Positions 9,314 through 17,963 of a DNA stretch of 64,000 nt are shown here, one piece after another. The DNA comes from RYN-230 sp963717125 (GTDB lineage Bacteria; Actinomycetota; Actinomycetes; Streptosporangiales; Streptosporangiaceae): positions 868,001 to 932,000 of the forward strand of contig CAVQVG010000007.1 of the NCBI GenBank assembly GCA_963717125.1, read 5' to 3'. Each line of letters opens with the position of its first letter. Positions within the stretch are counted from its first letter, which is position 1. Under the pieces are notes generated by a model that saw only the letters and a list, made by a program, of their open reading frames with translations, was not told where the DNA came from and searched no databases. The position numbers were made by a program, and so were the translations under genes.

Positions 9314-10565
9314 ACCCGTTGCGGCCGCGGGCGCCTGAGCTGGCCGGAACCGAGCGGCGGAGCAACTGACGGGCGCGCAGCGCGACCTCCAGGTCGAACC
9401 GGGCCGCCGGGTCGGCCAGCGCGGCGCCGAACAGCTCCTGGATCTGGCGTAGCCGGTAGCGCACCGTCTGCGGGTGCACGTGCAGCTGGCTGGCGGCGAG
9501 CCGGGCGTTGCCGGCGTTCTGCAGCCAGGCCAGCAGCGTCTCGGCGATGATGTCCTGCTGGCTGGGCCGCAGCCGGCTGAGCGGGTCGAGCCAGATCGAG
9601 CTGAGCACCCGGGCCAGCTCCTCGTCGGACAGCAGCACCAGCGCGGTCAGGTGCCCCTCGCAGTGGATCAGGCCCCGGCCCGCCCGGATCGCGCCGCGGC
9701 GGGCCAGGGCCAGCACCTGCCGGGCCCAGCGCAGCGAGCAGCCGGCCCGGCTGAGCGGCACCGCCGGGCCCAGCGCCCCGGTCCAGCCGCGCAGGCCGCG
9801 CTCGATCATGTCCACCCGGCCCGGGCCGTCCGGGTCCGGCACCAGCAGGCACGGGTCCTGCCGGGTCATGTTGACGAGCACGTCCGGGGGCAGCGCGGGC
9901 AGCGGCCCGAAGCGGTCCTGGCTGCGGTCCTCCAGGGCGACCACGGCCACCTTGCGGGGCACCGGCCAGCCGGCCGCGCGGGCCAGGTCGGTGATGGCGT
10001 CCCTGGACACCGGCGGCTCGGTGACGATCAGGTCGAGCAGCCGCCGCCGGCGCCGCTCCAGCTCGCCCGCCACCTCGGCGCTGGCCCGCGCGAACCCCTC
10101 GGCGCAGGCGGCCGCCAGCTCGTCGATGTACAGGAACAGCGCCTCGCCGACCGGGCCGATGACCCCGACGCTCAGGCTGCCCCGGACGGCCTGCTCGCAC
10201 AGGGTGCGCCAGGTGACCCGCGCGCCCAGGCGCAGCGCCGCCTGGAGCGGCTCCAGGCTGCGGCCCTCGGCCGCCTCGATCCGGCCGATGCCGGTGAACA
10301 GCTCGGCGGTGGTCTCGCGGGAGGTGGCCGGGTCGGCGATGCGCTGGACGAACTGGTGCACGGCCTGGTGCACCGCCTGGCGCACGACGGCGGTGTAGTG
10401 GTCGTCGTTCGGCCGGGCGTACTCGGGCACCTCGCGCTGGATCGCGCCGATCACTTCCTCGGTCGCGCGGTCCAGCTCAGGCCGCAGCACCTCGGCCACC
10501 TCGCGCGGCACGGCCGGCCAGACGCCGCCAACGCCGTTCGCCGTGGCCTCAGTCACTGACCGCAT
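9306..10565 (-). CDS. PucR/CdaR-type transcriptional regulator
   Basis: 419 residues. The N-terminal half is helical (a RsbR/PucR-type sensory region, residues 10-180). A GGDEF-like CdaR region follows, and then the diagnostic C-terminal helix-turn-helix: ETLLAWLQNAGNARLAASQL, HVHPQTVRYRLRQIQELFG. This is the HTH_30 domain of PucR-family activators, which commonly control catabolic genes or nearby transporters. The gene is divergent from the secreted lipase at 10817 with 251 bases between, so the lipase gene is a possible target, but that is inference. No ligand can be inferred. Confidence 0.88.
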   Translation of the reverse strand: MRSVTEATANGVGGVWPAVPREVAEVLRPELDRATEEVIGAIQREVPEYARPNDDHYTAVVRQAVHQAVHQFVQRIADPATSRETTAELFTGIGRIEAAEGRSLEPLQAALRLGARVTWRTLCEQAVRGSLSVGVIGPVGEALFLYIDELAAACAEGFARASAEVAGELERRRRRLLDLIVTEPPVSRDAITDLARAAGWPVPRKVAVVALEDRSQDRFGPLPALPPDVLVNMTRQDPCLLVPDPDGPGRVDMIERGLRGWTGALGPAVPLSRAGCSLRWARQVLALARRGAIRAGRGLIHCEGHLTALVLLSDEELARVLSSIWLDPLSRLRPSQQDIIAETLLAWLQNAGNARLAASQLHVHPQTVRYRLRQIQELFGAALADPAARFDLEVALRARQLLRRSVPASSGARGRNGSG

Positions 10566-10816
10566 GCCGCCTCACCCACCCTGGTCCCGGCGACGCCAGC
10601 ACGGGGGTGACCGCAGCGTCGCCCGCTGCCCAGAACCTACACGAGACCGCCCGGCCGGTCATTACCCGTCAGTAGATTTGTTGTCCGCGCTGGACAAAGC
10701 GGGTGCCGAGCTGGCTGAACCGGGTGAGCAGACCGCACGGCCGGCCCGATGTCTAATTTGAGCACCGGAGCATCGGGGGGACCGGATCCCAGGTCCGCCG
10801 AGCATGGGAGGCAAGG

Positions 10817-11797
10817 ATGCCTTTCCGCACGCTTACCCGACGAATCGCTGCGTTCATCGCCACCGGCAGCGCCGCGGCGCTCACCGCGGGCGTACTGGCC
10901 GCGGCCGGCCCCGCGGCCACTGCCTCCGCCACCGCCTTACCGGTCAACTATGACTTCCTGGCCGGCGCGCTGGGCACGTTCAACTCCCCCACCACGCCGC
11001 CGCCCGGGGCCAACGATTTCTCCTGCCGGCCCAGCGCGGCGCATCCGTACCCGGTGATCCTGGTGAACGGGACGCTGGCCAACATGAACGACAACTGGCA
11101 GGCCGCCTCGCCCATCCTGGCCAACCACGGGTACTGCGTTTTCGCGTTCAACTACGGCGGCAGTTCGGCCACCTCCGACCTGCAGGGCACCGGTGACATC
11201 GCGGCGTCCGCGGGCCAGCTGGCCACGTTCGTGAATACCGTGCTGGCCGCGACCGGGGCCGCGAAAGTGGACCTCGTCGGCCACTCCCAGGGCGGCATGA
11301 TGCCGCGCTATTACCTCAATTTCCTCGGCGGTGCGGCCAAGGTGGCGACGCTCGTCGCGCTGGCCCCCTCCAACTACGGGACCACCCTGGACGGGCTGAC
11401 CGTGCTCGGCGCCGACCTGGGCTTCATCTCCGGGGTGAACACGCTGCTGTCCACCACCTGCACGGCCTGCGTGCAGCAGGAGGAAGGCTCGGCGTTCCTG
11501 GCCAAGCTCAACGCGACGCCCACCGTACCCGGGGTGAACTACACGGTCATCGAGACCAAGGGCGACGAGGTGGTCACCCCGTACACCAACGCGTTCCTGC
11601 CCGCCGCCCCGAACGTCAGCAACATCACGCTGCAGCACCAGTGCCCGCTGGACGCCAGCGATCACCTGGAAATCGCCAGCGACCCGGTGGCCATGGCCGA
11701 CATGCTGAACGCCCTCGACCCGGCCCAGCCGGTCAAGGTGCCGTGCCTGGTGGTGCTGCCGCTGACCGGGCCGGTCGGCCCGGTCCCGGCGTTCTGA
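10817..11797 (+). CDS. secreted lipase/esterase, class 2 lipase type
   Basis: 326 residues with a clear Sec signal peptide (TRRIAAFIATGSAAALTAG, Ala-rich end, cleavage after about residue 40). The alpha/beta-hydrolase features are in order: oxyanion region PVILVNGTLANMNDNW, nucleophile elbow VDLVGHSQGGMMPRY (Ser of GHSQG), an acidic residue in ETKGDEVVTPY, and the catalytic His in DASDHLEIASD. Two Cys pairs (C-TAC and others) suit an exported disulfide-bonded protein. The start is fixed by GGGAGG at 10806-10811. It probably hydrolyses fatty-acid esters outside the cell. Related proteins are annotated as triacylglycerol lipases; substrate length preference is unknown. Confidence 0.88.
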   Translation: MPFRTLTRRIAAFIATGSAAALTAGVLAAAGPAATASATALPVNYDFLAGALGTFNSPTTPPPGANDFSCRPSAAHPYPVILVNGTLANMNDNWQAASPILANHGYCVFAFNYGGSSATSDLQGTGDIAASAGQLATFVNTVLAATGAAKVDLVGHSQGGMMPRYYLNFLGGAAKVATLVALAPSNYGTTLDGLTVLGADLGFISGVNTLLSTTCTACVQQEEGSAFLAKLNATPTVPGVNYTVIETKGDEVVTPYTNAFLPAAPNVSNITLQHQCPLDASDHLEIASDPVAMADMLNALDPAQPVKVPCLVVLPLTGPVGPVPAF

Positions 11798-12102
11798 GCT
11801 GTCCCGCCGGCTGGTCGGGTATCGATCCGCCGCATCGGGATTTGCTGCCTGAGCAGGTGCGCATCAGGGCAATTTACCCTAGAACCTGGCGACCGTGTGC
11901 CTTTAACTGATTGCCGGTAATGCAGGGCAGGACGGGCCGAACAATTCCCCTGTGCTAACAATTCGCGCTGGCACGGGTGTCGATATAGGCGCCGGGCCCG
12001 CTCGCCCGCGATCATCGTCTCGAACGTCTTCCTGAAAAGGCATGGCAGAACCCATGGAATCCTTTCGGCCGGAAAGCCGCAATGGATACGGAAGGAACGT
12101 TA
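11798..12102. other. gene-free interval between lipase and sulfatase
   Basis: 305 bases, less GC-rich than the surroundings. It contains a direct repeat AACAATTC at 11940-11947 and 11957-11964 (17-base period) and a small hairpin CTGC-CTGA-GCAG near 11845. I see no gene. It probably holds the lipase terminator and the sulfatase promoter. Confidence 0.5.
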
Positions 12103-13716
12103 ATGGACGAAACCGATGCGGGCGGAAGCGGGATCACCCGCGCCGAGCTGCTGAAGGCCGCTGCTGTCGCCGCGCCAGGACTCCTCCTCGGCCGGACCGC
12201 GGCCGCCGCAGCCGCGGCGAAACCGGCCCCTTCGCGGCGCCTGGGGCGAACTCGCGGTCTCGGGGGCATGAACGTGCTTCTGTTCCTGACTGATCAGCAG
12301 CGTGCCATCCAGCATTTCCCGCGCGGCTGGGGCAGGCGCAACATGCCGGGCCTGACCCGCCTGCAGGAGCACGGCATGCTGTTCGAGCACGCCTTCACGA
12401 ACGCGTGCATGTGCTCACCCGCCCGCTCGACGCTGATGTCCGGGTACTTCCCGGCCCAGCACGGCGTGAAGTACACGCTGGAGATCGACATGCCCGCGCC
12501 GCAGTACCCGCAGGTCGAGCTGTCTACCAGCTTCAAGAACCTGGCCAGCGTCTCCCGGGCAGCCGGCTACACGCCGGTCTATAAGGGGAAGTTCCACTGC
12601 AACAAGCCTGCGAACGGCTCGGACTGGGTGCCCGAGGACGTCAACAAGTACGGCTTCACCCGGTGGGACCCGCCGGACGCGGGCGCTGACCAGAGCATCC
12701 CCGAGGAAGGGGGAGGCCTTTACGACAATGACGGCCGGTTCATGAACTCGGTGGGCACCCCGGAAGCCGGCACCGAGGGCGCGGTTCAGTACCTGCGCGA
12801 CACGGCCGCGCAGAGCCAGCCGTTCTTCATGGTCGTGTCGCTGGTCAACCCGCACGACGTCCTGCTGTACCCCAAGACGTACGAGAGCGGGGGCTATGAC
12901 CCGGCCTGGCTGGCGGGCGAGATCGGCCTTCCGGCGACGGTGGACGAGGACCTGTTGACCAAGCCGGCCGTCCAGGCGGAGTTCCTGCGGCTGTTCAATG
13001 CCAGCGGCCCCATCCCGACCCCCCAGATGAAGCTCAACTACCTGAACTTCTACGGCAACCTGATGAAGGCCTCAGACGAGTACCTGGTCAAGATCCTCGA
13101 CACGCTCGAGGCGCGCGGCCTGCTGGACAACACGCTCGTCGTCGCGACGGCCGACCACGGGGAGATGGGCACGGCCCACGGCGGCCTGCGCCAGAAGAAC
13201 TTCAACTTCTATGAGGAAACGACCCGCGTCCCGCTGGTCTACTCAAATCCCCGCCTGTTCCCCAGACCTGAGAAAAACCGCTCCATCGTCTCGCACGTCA
13301 ACTTCCTGCCCACCCTCGCTGGCCTCCTCGGCACGCCGTCGCACGCCCGGGCCAACTGGCAGGGGGTCGATTACTCCGACCAGATCCTGCGCCGTTCCGC
13401 CCGGCCACCCCAGACCTACACCGTCTTTACCTACGACGACTGGCAGTCCGGGCAGGCCAGCGGCCCCTACCCGAAGCCACCGAACCACATCGTCAGCATC
13501 CGCGAGCACCGGTACAAGATCGCCCGGTACTACGACGCCAACGGGAAGGTGCCGCCCCAATGGGAGATGTATGACCTCAAGACCGACCCGCTCGAGCGCA
13601 CCAACCTGGCCTACAAGCAGCACCGGCGTACCCCCGAGCAAGAGCGGGAGTACCGGCGGCTGAAGCGCAAGCTGGCCCGCGTGGAGCGGACGCGGCTACA
13701 GCCGCTGAGCTGGTGA
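12103..13716 (+). CDS. sulfatase (formylglycine-dependent, alkaline phosphatase superfamily)
   Basis: 537 residues from ATG 12103, preferred over ATG 12082 because GGAAGGA at 12090-12096 lies 6 bases upstream. The mature part begins MNVLLFLTDQQR, the metal-binding Asp strand. The formylglycine site is present as CMCSPARSTLMSG (Cys-x-Pro-x-Arg), so the Cys should be oxidised by a formylglycine-generating enzyme. Other signature parts are YKGKFHCN, LVNPHDVLLYP, the metal motif VATADHGEMGTAHGG and the C-terminal LYDLKTDPLERTNLAY type (here EMYDLKTDPLERTNL). The N-terminus (TRAELLKAAAVAAPGLLLG) resembles a Tat or Sec leader but has only one Arg, so export is likely but not certain. Substrate unknown. 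Confidence 0.9.
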   Translation: MDETDAGGSGITRAELLKAAAVAAPGLLLGRTAAAAAAAKPAPSRRLGRTRGLGGMNVLLFLTDQQRAIQHFPRGWGRRNMPGLTRLQEHGMLFEHAFTNACMCSPARSTLMSGYFPAQHGVKYTLEIDMPAPQYPQVELSTSFKNLASVSRAAGYTPVYKGKFHCNKPANGSDWVPEDVNKYGFTRWDPPDAGADQSIPEEGGGLYDNDGRFMNSVGTPEAGTEGAVQYLRDTAAQSQPFFMVVSLVNPHDVLLYPKTYESGGYDPAWLAGEIGLPATVDEDLLTKPAVQAEFLRLFNASGPIPTPQMKLNYLNFYGNLMKASDEYLVKILDTLEARGLLDNTLVVATADHGEMGTAHGGLRQKNFNFYEETTRVPLVYSNPRLFPRPEKNRSIVSHVNFLPTLAGLLGTPSHARANWQGVDYSDQILRRSARPPQTYTVFTYDDWQSGQASGPYPKPPNHIVSIREHRYKIARYYDANGKVPPQWEMYDLKTDPLERTNLAYKQHRRTPEQEREYRRLKRKLARVERTRLQPLSW

Positions 13717-13802
13717 GCACCAGCACCCGGTCGCCCACGTAGACGTTCTCGTCAACGTCAGCTATCCGTTCCGCGATAGGCCGGGCGAAATGGCGGCCGC
13801 GG

Positions 13803-15092
13803 TCAGTTATCCACGGGCTGGCCAGCGCGGAGATGGCCGGCGAACCAGTCCCCGGCCAGCGCGGCCACCCGGTCCAGGGTGCCGGGCTCGGCGAACAGGT
13901 GGGTCGCGCCGGGCACCACCGCGAGCTGGTTCTCGGTACGCAGCCGGGCCTGCGCGGCCACGTTGAGCGCGAGCACCCGCTCATCCAGCCCGCCCACGAT
14001 GAGCAGCGTGGGCGCGCGGACCGCGCCGAGCTCCGGGCCGGCCAGATCCGGCCGGCCGCCGCGGGACACGATGGCCGCGACGTCGCTGCCCGGTTCCGCC
14101 GCGGCCCGCAGCGCCGCCGCCGCGCCGGTGCTCGCGCCGAAGTAGCCGACGCCGACCCCGGCCAGGCCAGGCTGGGCGCGGAGCCAATTGGTGGCGCCGG
14201 CCAGCCGCCCAGCCAGCAGGCCGATGTCGAACACGTTGGACCGGTCCGCCGCCTCTTCGGGCGTGAGCAGGTCGAACAGCAGGGTGCCGAGCCGGGCCAA
14301 GTGCAGCGCCCGGGCCACGAACAGGTTGCGCGGGCTGCTCCGGCCGCTGCCGCTGCCGTGCGCGAACAGCACCACGCCGCGGGGGTCCGGGGGGACGGTC
14401 AGCCGGCCGGGCAGGGTGACCGACGCGGCCGCCACCCGCACCTCGCGGTCCGTGCCGCCGTTCGCGGCCGCCCGCAGCAGCCGGACCACCTCGGCGTCAC
14501 TGGTCTGGGAGAAGTCCTGGTACCACTGGCCGATGGCGTAGAACGGCTCCGGCGACTCCAGGCAGACCACCTGGTCCGCCACCTGGCCCAGCATGGCGAC
14601 GGTGGCCCGCGGCGCGACCGGGACGGCCAGGATGACCCGGGCCGCCCCGTGCGCCCGGGCGACCTCGCAGGCGGCCCGGGCGGTGGACCCCGTCGCGATG
14701 CCGTCGTCCACCACGATCGCGGTCCGCCCGGCCACCGCGGCCCGGGGCCGGTCCAGCCGGTACCGTTCCGCCCGGCGGCGCAGCTCAGCCCGCTCCCGCT
14801 GCTCGACCTCCGCGAACTCCTGCTGGCTGACGTGCTCAGCCTGCACCACCTCGGTGTTGATCAGCCGGATGCCGTCCTCACCGATGGCCCCCATGGCCAG
14901 TTCGGGCTGGACGGGCAGGCCCACCTTGCGGACCAGGACCACGTCCAGCGGGACGCCAAGCGCGCGGGCAATCTCGTAGCCGACCGGGATGCCGCCCCGG
15001 GGCAGGCCGAGCACGACGGCGTCGGCGTCGCGCACCTCCGTCAGCGCACCGGCCAGCCGCCGGCCCGCATCGGCCCGGTCGAGGAACGGCAT
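13803..15092 (-). CDS. phosphoribosyltransferase and dienelactone-hydrolase-like fusion
   Basis: 429 residues from ATG 15092 with GGAGG just upstream. Residues 1-215 are a type I phosphoribosyltransferase: FLDRADAGRRLAGAL, LGLPRGGIPVGYEIA, and the PRPP loop AIVVDDGIATGSTARAA. Residues 220-429 are an alpha/beta hydrolase of the dienelactone-hydrolase group: VVLFAHGSGSGRSSPRN, the elbow VGYFGASTGAAAALRAA (Ser), PTLLIVGGLDERVL (Asp) and GATHLFAEPGTL (His). This fusion occurs in other actinomycetes, but its reaction is not established to my knowledge. The elbow fits a hydrolase. The gene is convergent with the sulfatase and is followed on its 5' side by an LLM oxidoreductase transcribed in the same direction. 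Confidence 0.85.
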   Translation of the reverse strand: MPFLDRADAGRRLAGALTEVRDADAVVLGLPRGGIPVGYEIARALGVPLDVVLVRKVGLPVQPELAMGAIGEDGIRLINTEVVQAEHVSQQEFAEVEQRERAELRRRAERYRLDRPRAAVAGRTAIVVDDGIATGSTARAACEVARAHGAARVILAVPVAPRATVAMLGQVADQVVCLESPEPFYAIGQWYQDFSQTSDAEVVRLLRAAANGGTDREVRVAAASVTLPGRLTVPPDPRGVVLFAHGSGSGRSSPRNLFVARALHLARLGTLLFDLLTPEEAADRSNVFDIGLLAGRLAGATNWLRAQPGLAGVGVGYFGASTGAAAALRAAAEPGSDVAAIVSRGGRPDLAGPELGAVRAPTLLIVGGLDERVLALNVAAQARLRTENQLAVVPGATHLFAEPGTLDRVAALAGDWFAGHLRAGQPVDN

Positions 15093-15170
15093 GATCCTCC
15101 AACCCCTCCGGTTGCTCCCAGTCTGCTCGCCGGCCAGCGCTGGCACCAGGTCCGAAGGTCCATGGAGACG

Positions 15171-16079
15171 TCAGCTGAGCTGGGAACGGAGGAACTCCCG
15201 GGTGCGCACGGCGTCCTCGCCGCGGCTGAACTCGCCGGCCACGAAATCGGTCACCCCGGCGTCGGCCAGCGCGGCCAGCTGGGTGCTCACCGCCACCTCG
15301 TCGCCGACCAGGGCCACGTCCGCCGGGCCGGCCGCGCCCTCCCGGTCCAGCATGGCCCGGTAGGACGGGAGGTCGCCGTAGATGGCGAACACCCGGGCCG
15401 CCGCGGCGCGGGCCCCGTCCGGGTCGCTGGTCACGCAGATGGGCAGGAGACACACCACCCGGGGGCTGGGTCGGCCGGCCGCCGCCGCGGCCGCGGTGAT
15501 GGTCGGCACGATGTGCTCGCGGACCGTGGCCGGCCCGGTCATCCACAGCACCGTGCCATCGGCCTGCTCGGCGGCCACCCGGAGCATGGCCGGGCCGAGC
15601 GCGGCCAGCAGCAGCGGCACCGGGCCCGGGGCCGGGGTGCTCAGCGTCACATGCGCGCTGAGCTGCTGCCCGGTGAACGAGGCGGGCTCGCGGTCCAGCA
15701 GCGGGCGGAGGATGGACAGGTACTCCCGGGTGTGCTGGACCGGCTTGTCGAACCGGTACCCGTACATGTCCTCGATGACGATCTTGTGCGATGGGCCGAC
15801 GCCCAGGGTCAGCCGGCCGCCGGTGGCCGCCGCCACCGTCAGCGCCTGCTGGGCCAGCGCCGCCGGGTGCCGCGGATAGGTGGGCACCACCGCGGTGCCC
15901 AGCTCGATGCCCGGCACCGCGCTGCCCGCCACGGCCAGCGCGGTCAGCGCGTCCAGGCCGAAGATGTTGTTCATCCAGGCGGACGGGAAGCCGTCGTCCG
16001 CGGCCCGCTGCAGCTCGTCACGCACCCGGGCCAGCGCGTCCGGCCCGGTCGCGTCGCGCAGTGTCACACCGATCCGCAT
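15171..16079 (-). CDS. LLM-class F420-dependent oxidoreductase
   Basis: 302 residues of a luciferase-like TIM barrel, starting MRIGVTLRDA behind GGAGGT. Family features are the strand and loop LGTAVVPTYPRHPAALAQQALTV, then GRLTLGVGPSHK (conserved G-L-G-V/I-G-S/P), the phosphate-binding region near PVPLLLAALGPAMLRVAAEQADG, and a C-terminal RTREFLRSQL helix. The class uses deazaflavin F420 (or FMN) for hydride transfer. The sequence resembles the group named F420-dependent LLM oxidoreductases in actinomycetes. The substrate is not predictable. It lies between the phosphoribosyltransferase fusion and psuG. Confidence 0.85.
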   Translation of the reverse strand: MRIGVTLRDATGPDALARVRDELQRAADDGFPSAWMNNIFGLDALTALAVAGSAVPGIELGTAVVPTYPRHPAALAQQALTVAAATGGRLTLGVGPSHKIVIEDMYGYRFDKPVQHTREYLSILRPLLDREPASFTGQQLSAHVTLSTPAPGPVPLLLAALGPAMLRVAAEQADGTVLWMTGPATVREHIVPTITAAAAAAGRPSPRVVCLLPICVTSDPDGARAAAARVFAIYGDLPSYRAMLDREGAAGPADVALVGDEVAVSTQLAALADAGVTDFVAGEFSRGEDAVRTREFLRSQLS

Positions 16080-16124
16080 GTCTGACCTCCAGGGTCCATC
16101 CGGGGCGGGCGGGCCCGCCTGCCG

Positions 16125-17036
16125 CTACTCTGCCAGCTCCGCGTGCGCCACCGCGACCTCGGCGGCCAGCGCCGCGTTGTCCTCGATCAGCCGCCGGTTG
16201 ACCTCGGCGCTCCGGCCGCCGCTCAGCTCGTGCACCAGGGCCAGCACGGCCGGGGTCACCGCCTGGCCGCGTACCCCCTGCCGCTGCACCCGGGCGACGG
16301 CATCGGCCAGGATCGGCTCGATATCCAGCGACGGCTCGGGCGGGCGGGCCAGGAGGAGGCCGGTGGGGGCGTTGAGCAGCCAATGGGCCGCGGTGATGCG
16401 GGCCACCTCGGATACCGCGGTCACCACGGCGGACACGGGCGGCCCGCCCGCAGCGCGGTAGAACATGGGCAGCGTGCCGGTGCGCCAGCCGAGCACCGGC
16501 ACGCCCAGGCTCTCCAGCAGTTCCGAGGTGGCCGCGACGTCCAGGATCGACTTGACCCCGGACGACACCACCAGCGCCGGGGTGCGGGCGATCTGGGCCA
16601 GGTCGGCGGACACGTCGAGGGTGGCGGCGAAGCCGCGATGCACCCCGCCGGTGCCGCCGGTGGCCATGAACCGGATCCCGGCTCGGCGGCATACGGCCAG
16701 CGTGCCGCCAACCGTGGTCGCGCCGAGCGCGCCCTGCACCAGGGCGGGCGCCAGGTCGCGGGCGCCGCACTTGCGGGCGGACTCGCCCGCGGCGGCGAAC
16801 CGGTCCAGCTCGGCCGGGGTCAGGCCGGCCTTCAGGACCCCGTCCACGATGCCGACCGTGGCCGGCACCGCGCCGGCCGCGCGGACCCGGCGCTCGCTGG
16901 CCAGCGCCACGTCGACGCCCTGCCCGCCCGGGAAGCCGTGCGAGACCAGGGTCGTCTCCAGCGCGACCACCGGCCGGCCCCCCGCCAGCGCGTCGGCCAC
17001 CTCGCCGGTGAGCTGTGGTTGTGCTCCGTTCGTCAC
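16125..17036 (-). CDS. psuG: pseudouridine-5'-phosphate glycosidase
   Basis: 303 residues. It cleaves the C-C glycosidic bond of pseudouridine 5'-phosphate to uracil and ribose 5-phosphate. Family motifs are PVVALETTLVSHGFP at the N-terminus, then PATVGIVDGVLKAGL, KCGARDLAPALVQGALGATTVGGTL, FMATGGTGGVHRG and SSGVKSILDVAATSELLESLGVPVLG, ending with TPAVLALVHELSGGRS. The GTG start at 17036 overlaps the upstream psuK stop (GTGA), so the two are translationally coupled. The frame stays open upstream through psuK, but that extension has no homology. With the kinase it makes a complete two-step catabolic route. Confidence 0.92.
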   Translation of the reverse strand: MTNGAQPQLTGEVADALAGGRPVVALETTLVSHGFPGGQGVDVALASERRVRAAGAVPATVGIVDGVLKAGLTPAELDRFAAAGESARKCGARDLAPALVQGALGATTVGGTLAVCRRAGIRFMATGGTGGVHRGFAATLDVSADLAQIARTPALVVSSGVKSILDVAATSELLESLGVPVLGWRTGTLPMFYRAAGGPPVSAVVTAVSEVARITAAHWLLNAPTGLLLARPPEPSLDIEPILADAVARVQRQGVRGQAVTPAVLALVHELSGGRSAEVNRRLIEDNAALAAEVAVAHAELAE

Positions 17037-17827
17037 GGCATCGCTCCCATCTTGGCCACCGCCCGGGCCGCCGCGTCCAGCCCCAGGCTGACGCCGCCGA
17101 CCAGATAGCCCGCGGCGAACGCGTCGCCCGCCCCGGTCGGGTCCACCGCGCGGACCGGGCGCGCCGGGTACTCCCGGCCGCCGGCCCGCACGCCACGCGC
17201 GCCCAGTTTCACCACCAGGACCGATCCGGGCAGCTCGCCGATCAGCGCGGCCTCCTCCTCGGTGCCGAACACGATCTCCGGCCGCAGCCGGCCCAGCAGG
17301 TCGCGGAACCGGTCCGCGCCGTACTCCCGGAGCAGCGCCGTCGAGGACAGGTCGACGCTCAGCCGCGGCACGCGGGTGGCGGCGGCCAGCGCGGCCGTGC
17401 TGACCGGCTCGCTGGCCAGGCTGTAGCCGGGCAGGTGCAGCCGGTCGCAGCCGTCCAGCCAGCCGGGATCGAGGGTATCGGCGGACAGCCGCGGCCCCAC
17501 CCCCCGGTCGGTCAGCATGGACCGGCTGGTGCCGCGTTCCGACAGCGAGACCACCACGCCGGTCGGGCCGTCCAGCACCGGGCCTTCGACGGCGACCCCG
17601 CGGCGTTCGAGTTCCTGCGCGACCAGGCCGGCCGCCAGGTCGGTGCCCCGGGCCGCGATCAGCCGGGCCTGGCCGCCAAGCGCGCTGATCCAGGCGGCCA
17701 CGTTGGCTGCCTGGCCGCCCACCCCGACCCAGGTGCGCGCGGGTGTGTCGGTGTCCGCCGCGACCGGCCCCTGCGGGCGGACGACGACGTCGAGGTGCGC
17801 GTCGCCCAGGACGCAGATCAGTGTCAC
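17033..17827 (-). CDS. psuK: PfkB-family carbohydrate kinase, probable pseudouridine kinase
   Basis: 264 residues from GTG 17827, where a GGGGGAG ribosome site lies 6-8 bases upstream; the in-frame ATG at 17872 would add an unlikely tail. PfkB signatures are the N-terminal LGDAHLDVVVRP, WVGVGGQAANVAAWISALGG and the C-terminal RAVDPTGAGDAFAAGYLVGG, in which the GAGD Asp is the catalytic base. The function is called from coupling to psuG: phosphorylation of pseudouridine to its 5'-phosphate. The sequence alone would also allow ribokinase-type activity. The Walker-like anion hole is intact. Confidence 0.85.
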   Translation of the reverse strand: MTLICVLGDAHLDVVVRPQGPVAADTDTPARTWVGVGGQAANVAAWISALGGQARLIAARGTDLAAGLVAQELERRGVAVEGPVLDGPTGVVVSLSERGTSRSMLTDRGVGPRLSADTLDPGWLDGCDRLHLPGYSLASEPVSTAALAAATRVPRLSVDLSSTALLREYGADRFRDLLGRLRPEIVFGTEEEAALIGELPGSVLVVKLGARGVRAGGREYPARPVRAVDPTGAGDAFAAGYLVGGVSLGLDAAARAVAKMGAMP

Positions 17828-17910
17828 CCAGTTCTCCCCCCACCACGGGCAACTGATCATCTCACCGGCCACCGCAAGGACTAGCCAGGGCTAGGCTGAG
17901 CCCGGACCAG

Positions 17911-17949
17911 CCGCCCGGCGGCGCAGCAGGCCGCCCGGCGGCGCAGCAG
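17911..17949. repeat. tandem duplication of a 19-base GC-rich unit
   Basis: CCGCCCGGCGGCGCAGCAG at 17911-17929 is repeated exactly at 17931-17949, immediately before the ribosome site GGGAGG of the YbjQ-type gene. It may be slippage in the leader. Confidence 0.75.
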
Positions 17950-17963
17950 CTACGGGAGGAACC

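Noticed and set aside
16125..17852. 575-codon frame running through psuK into psuG
   Set aside because: Only the last 303 codons are PsuG. The upstream part is an out-of-frame reading of psuK; GTG 17036 in a GTGA overlap is the better start.
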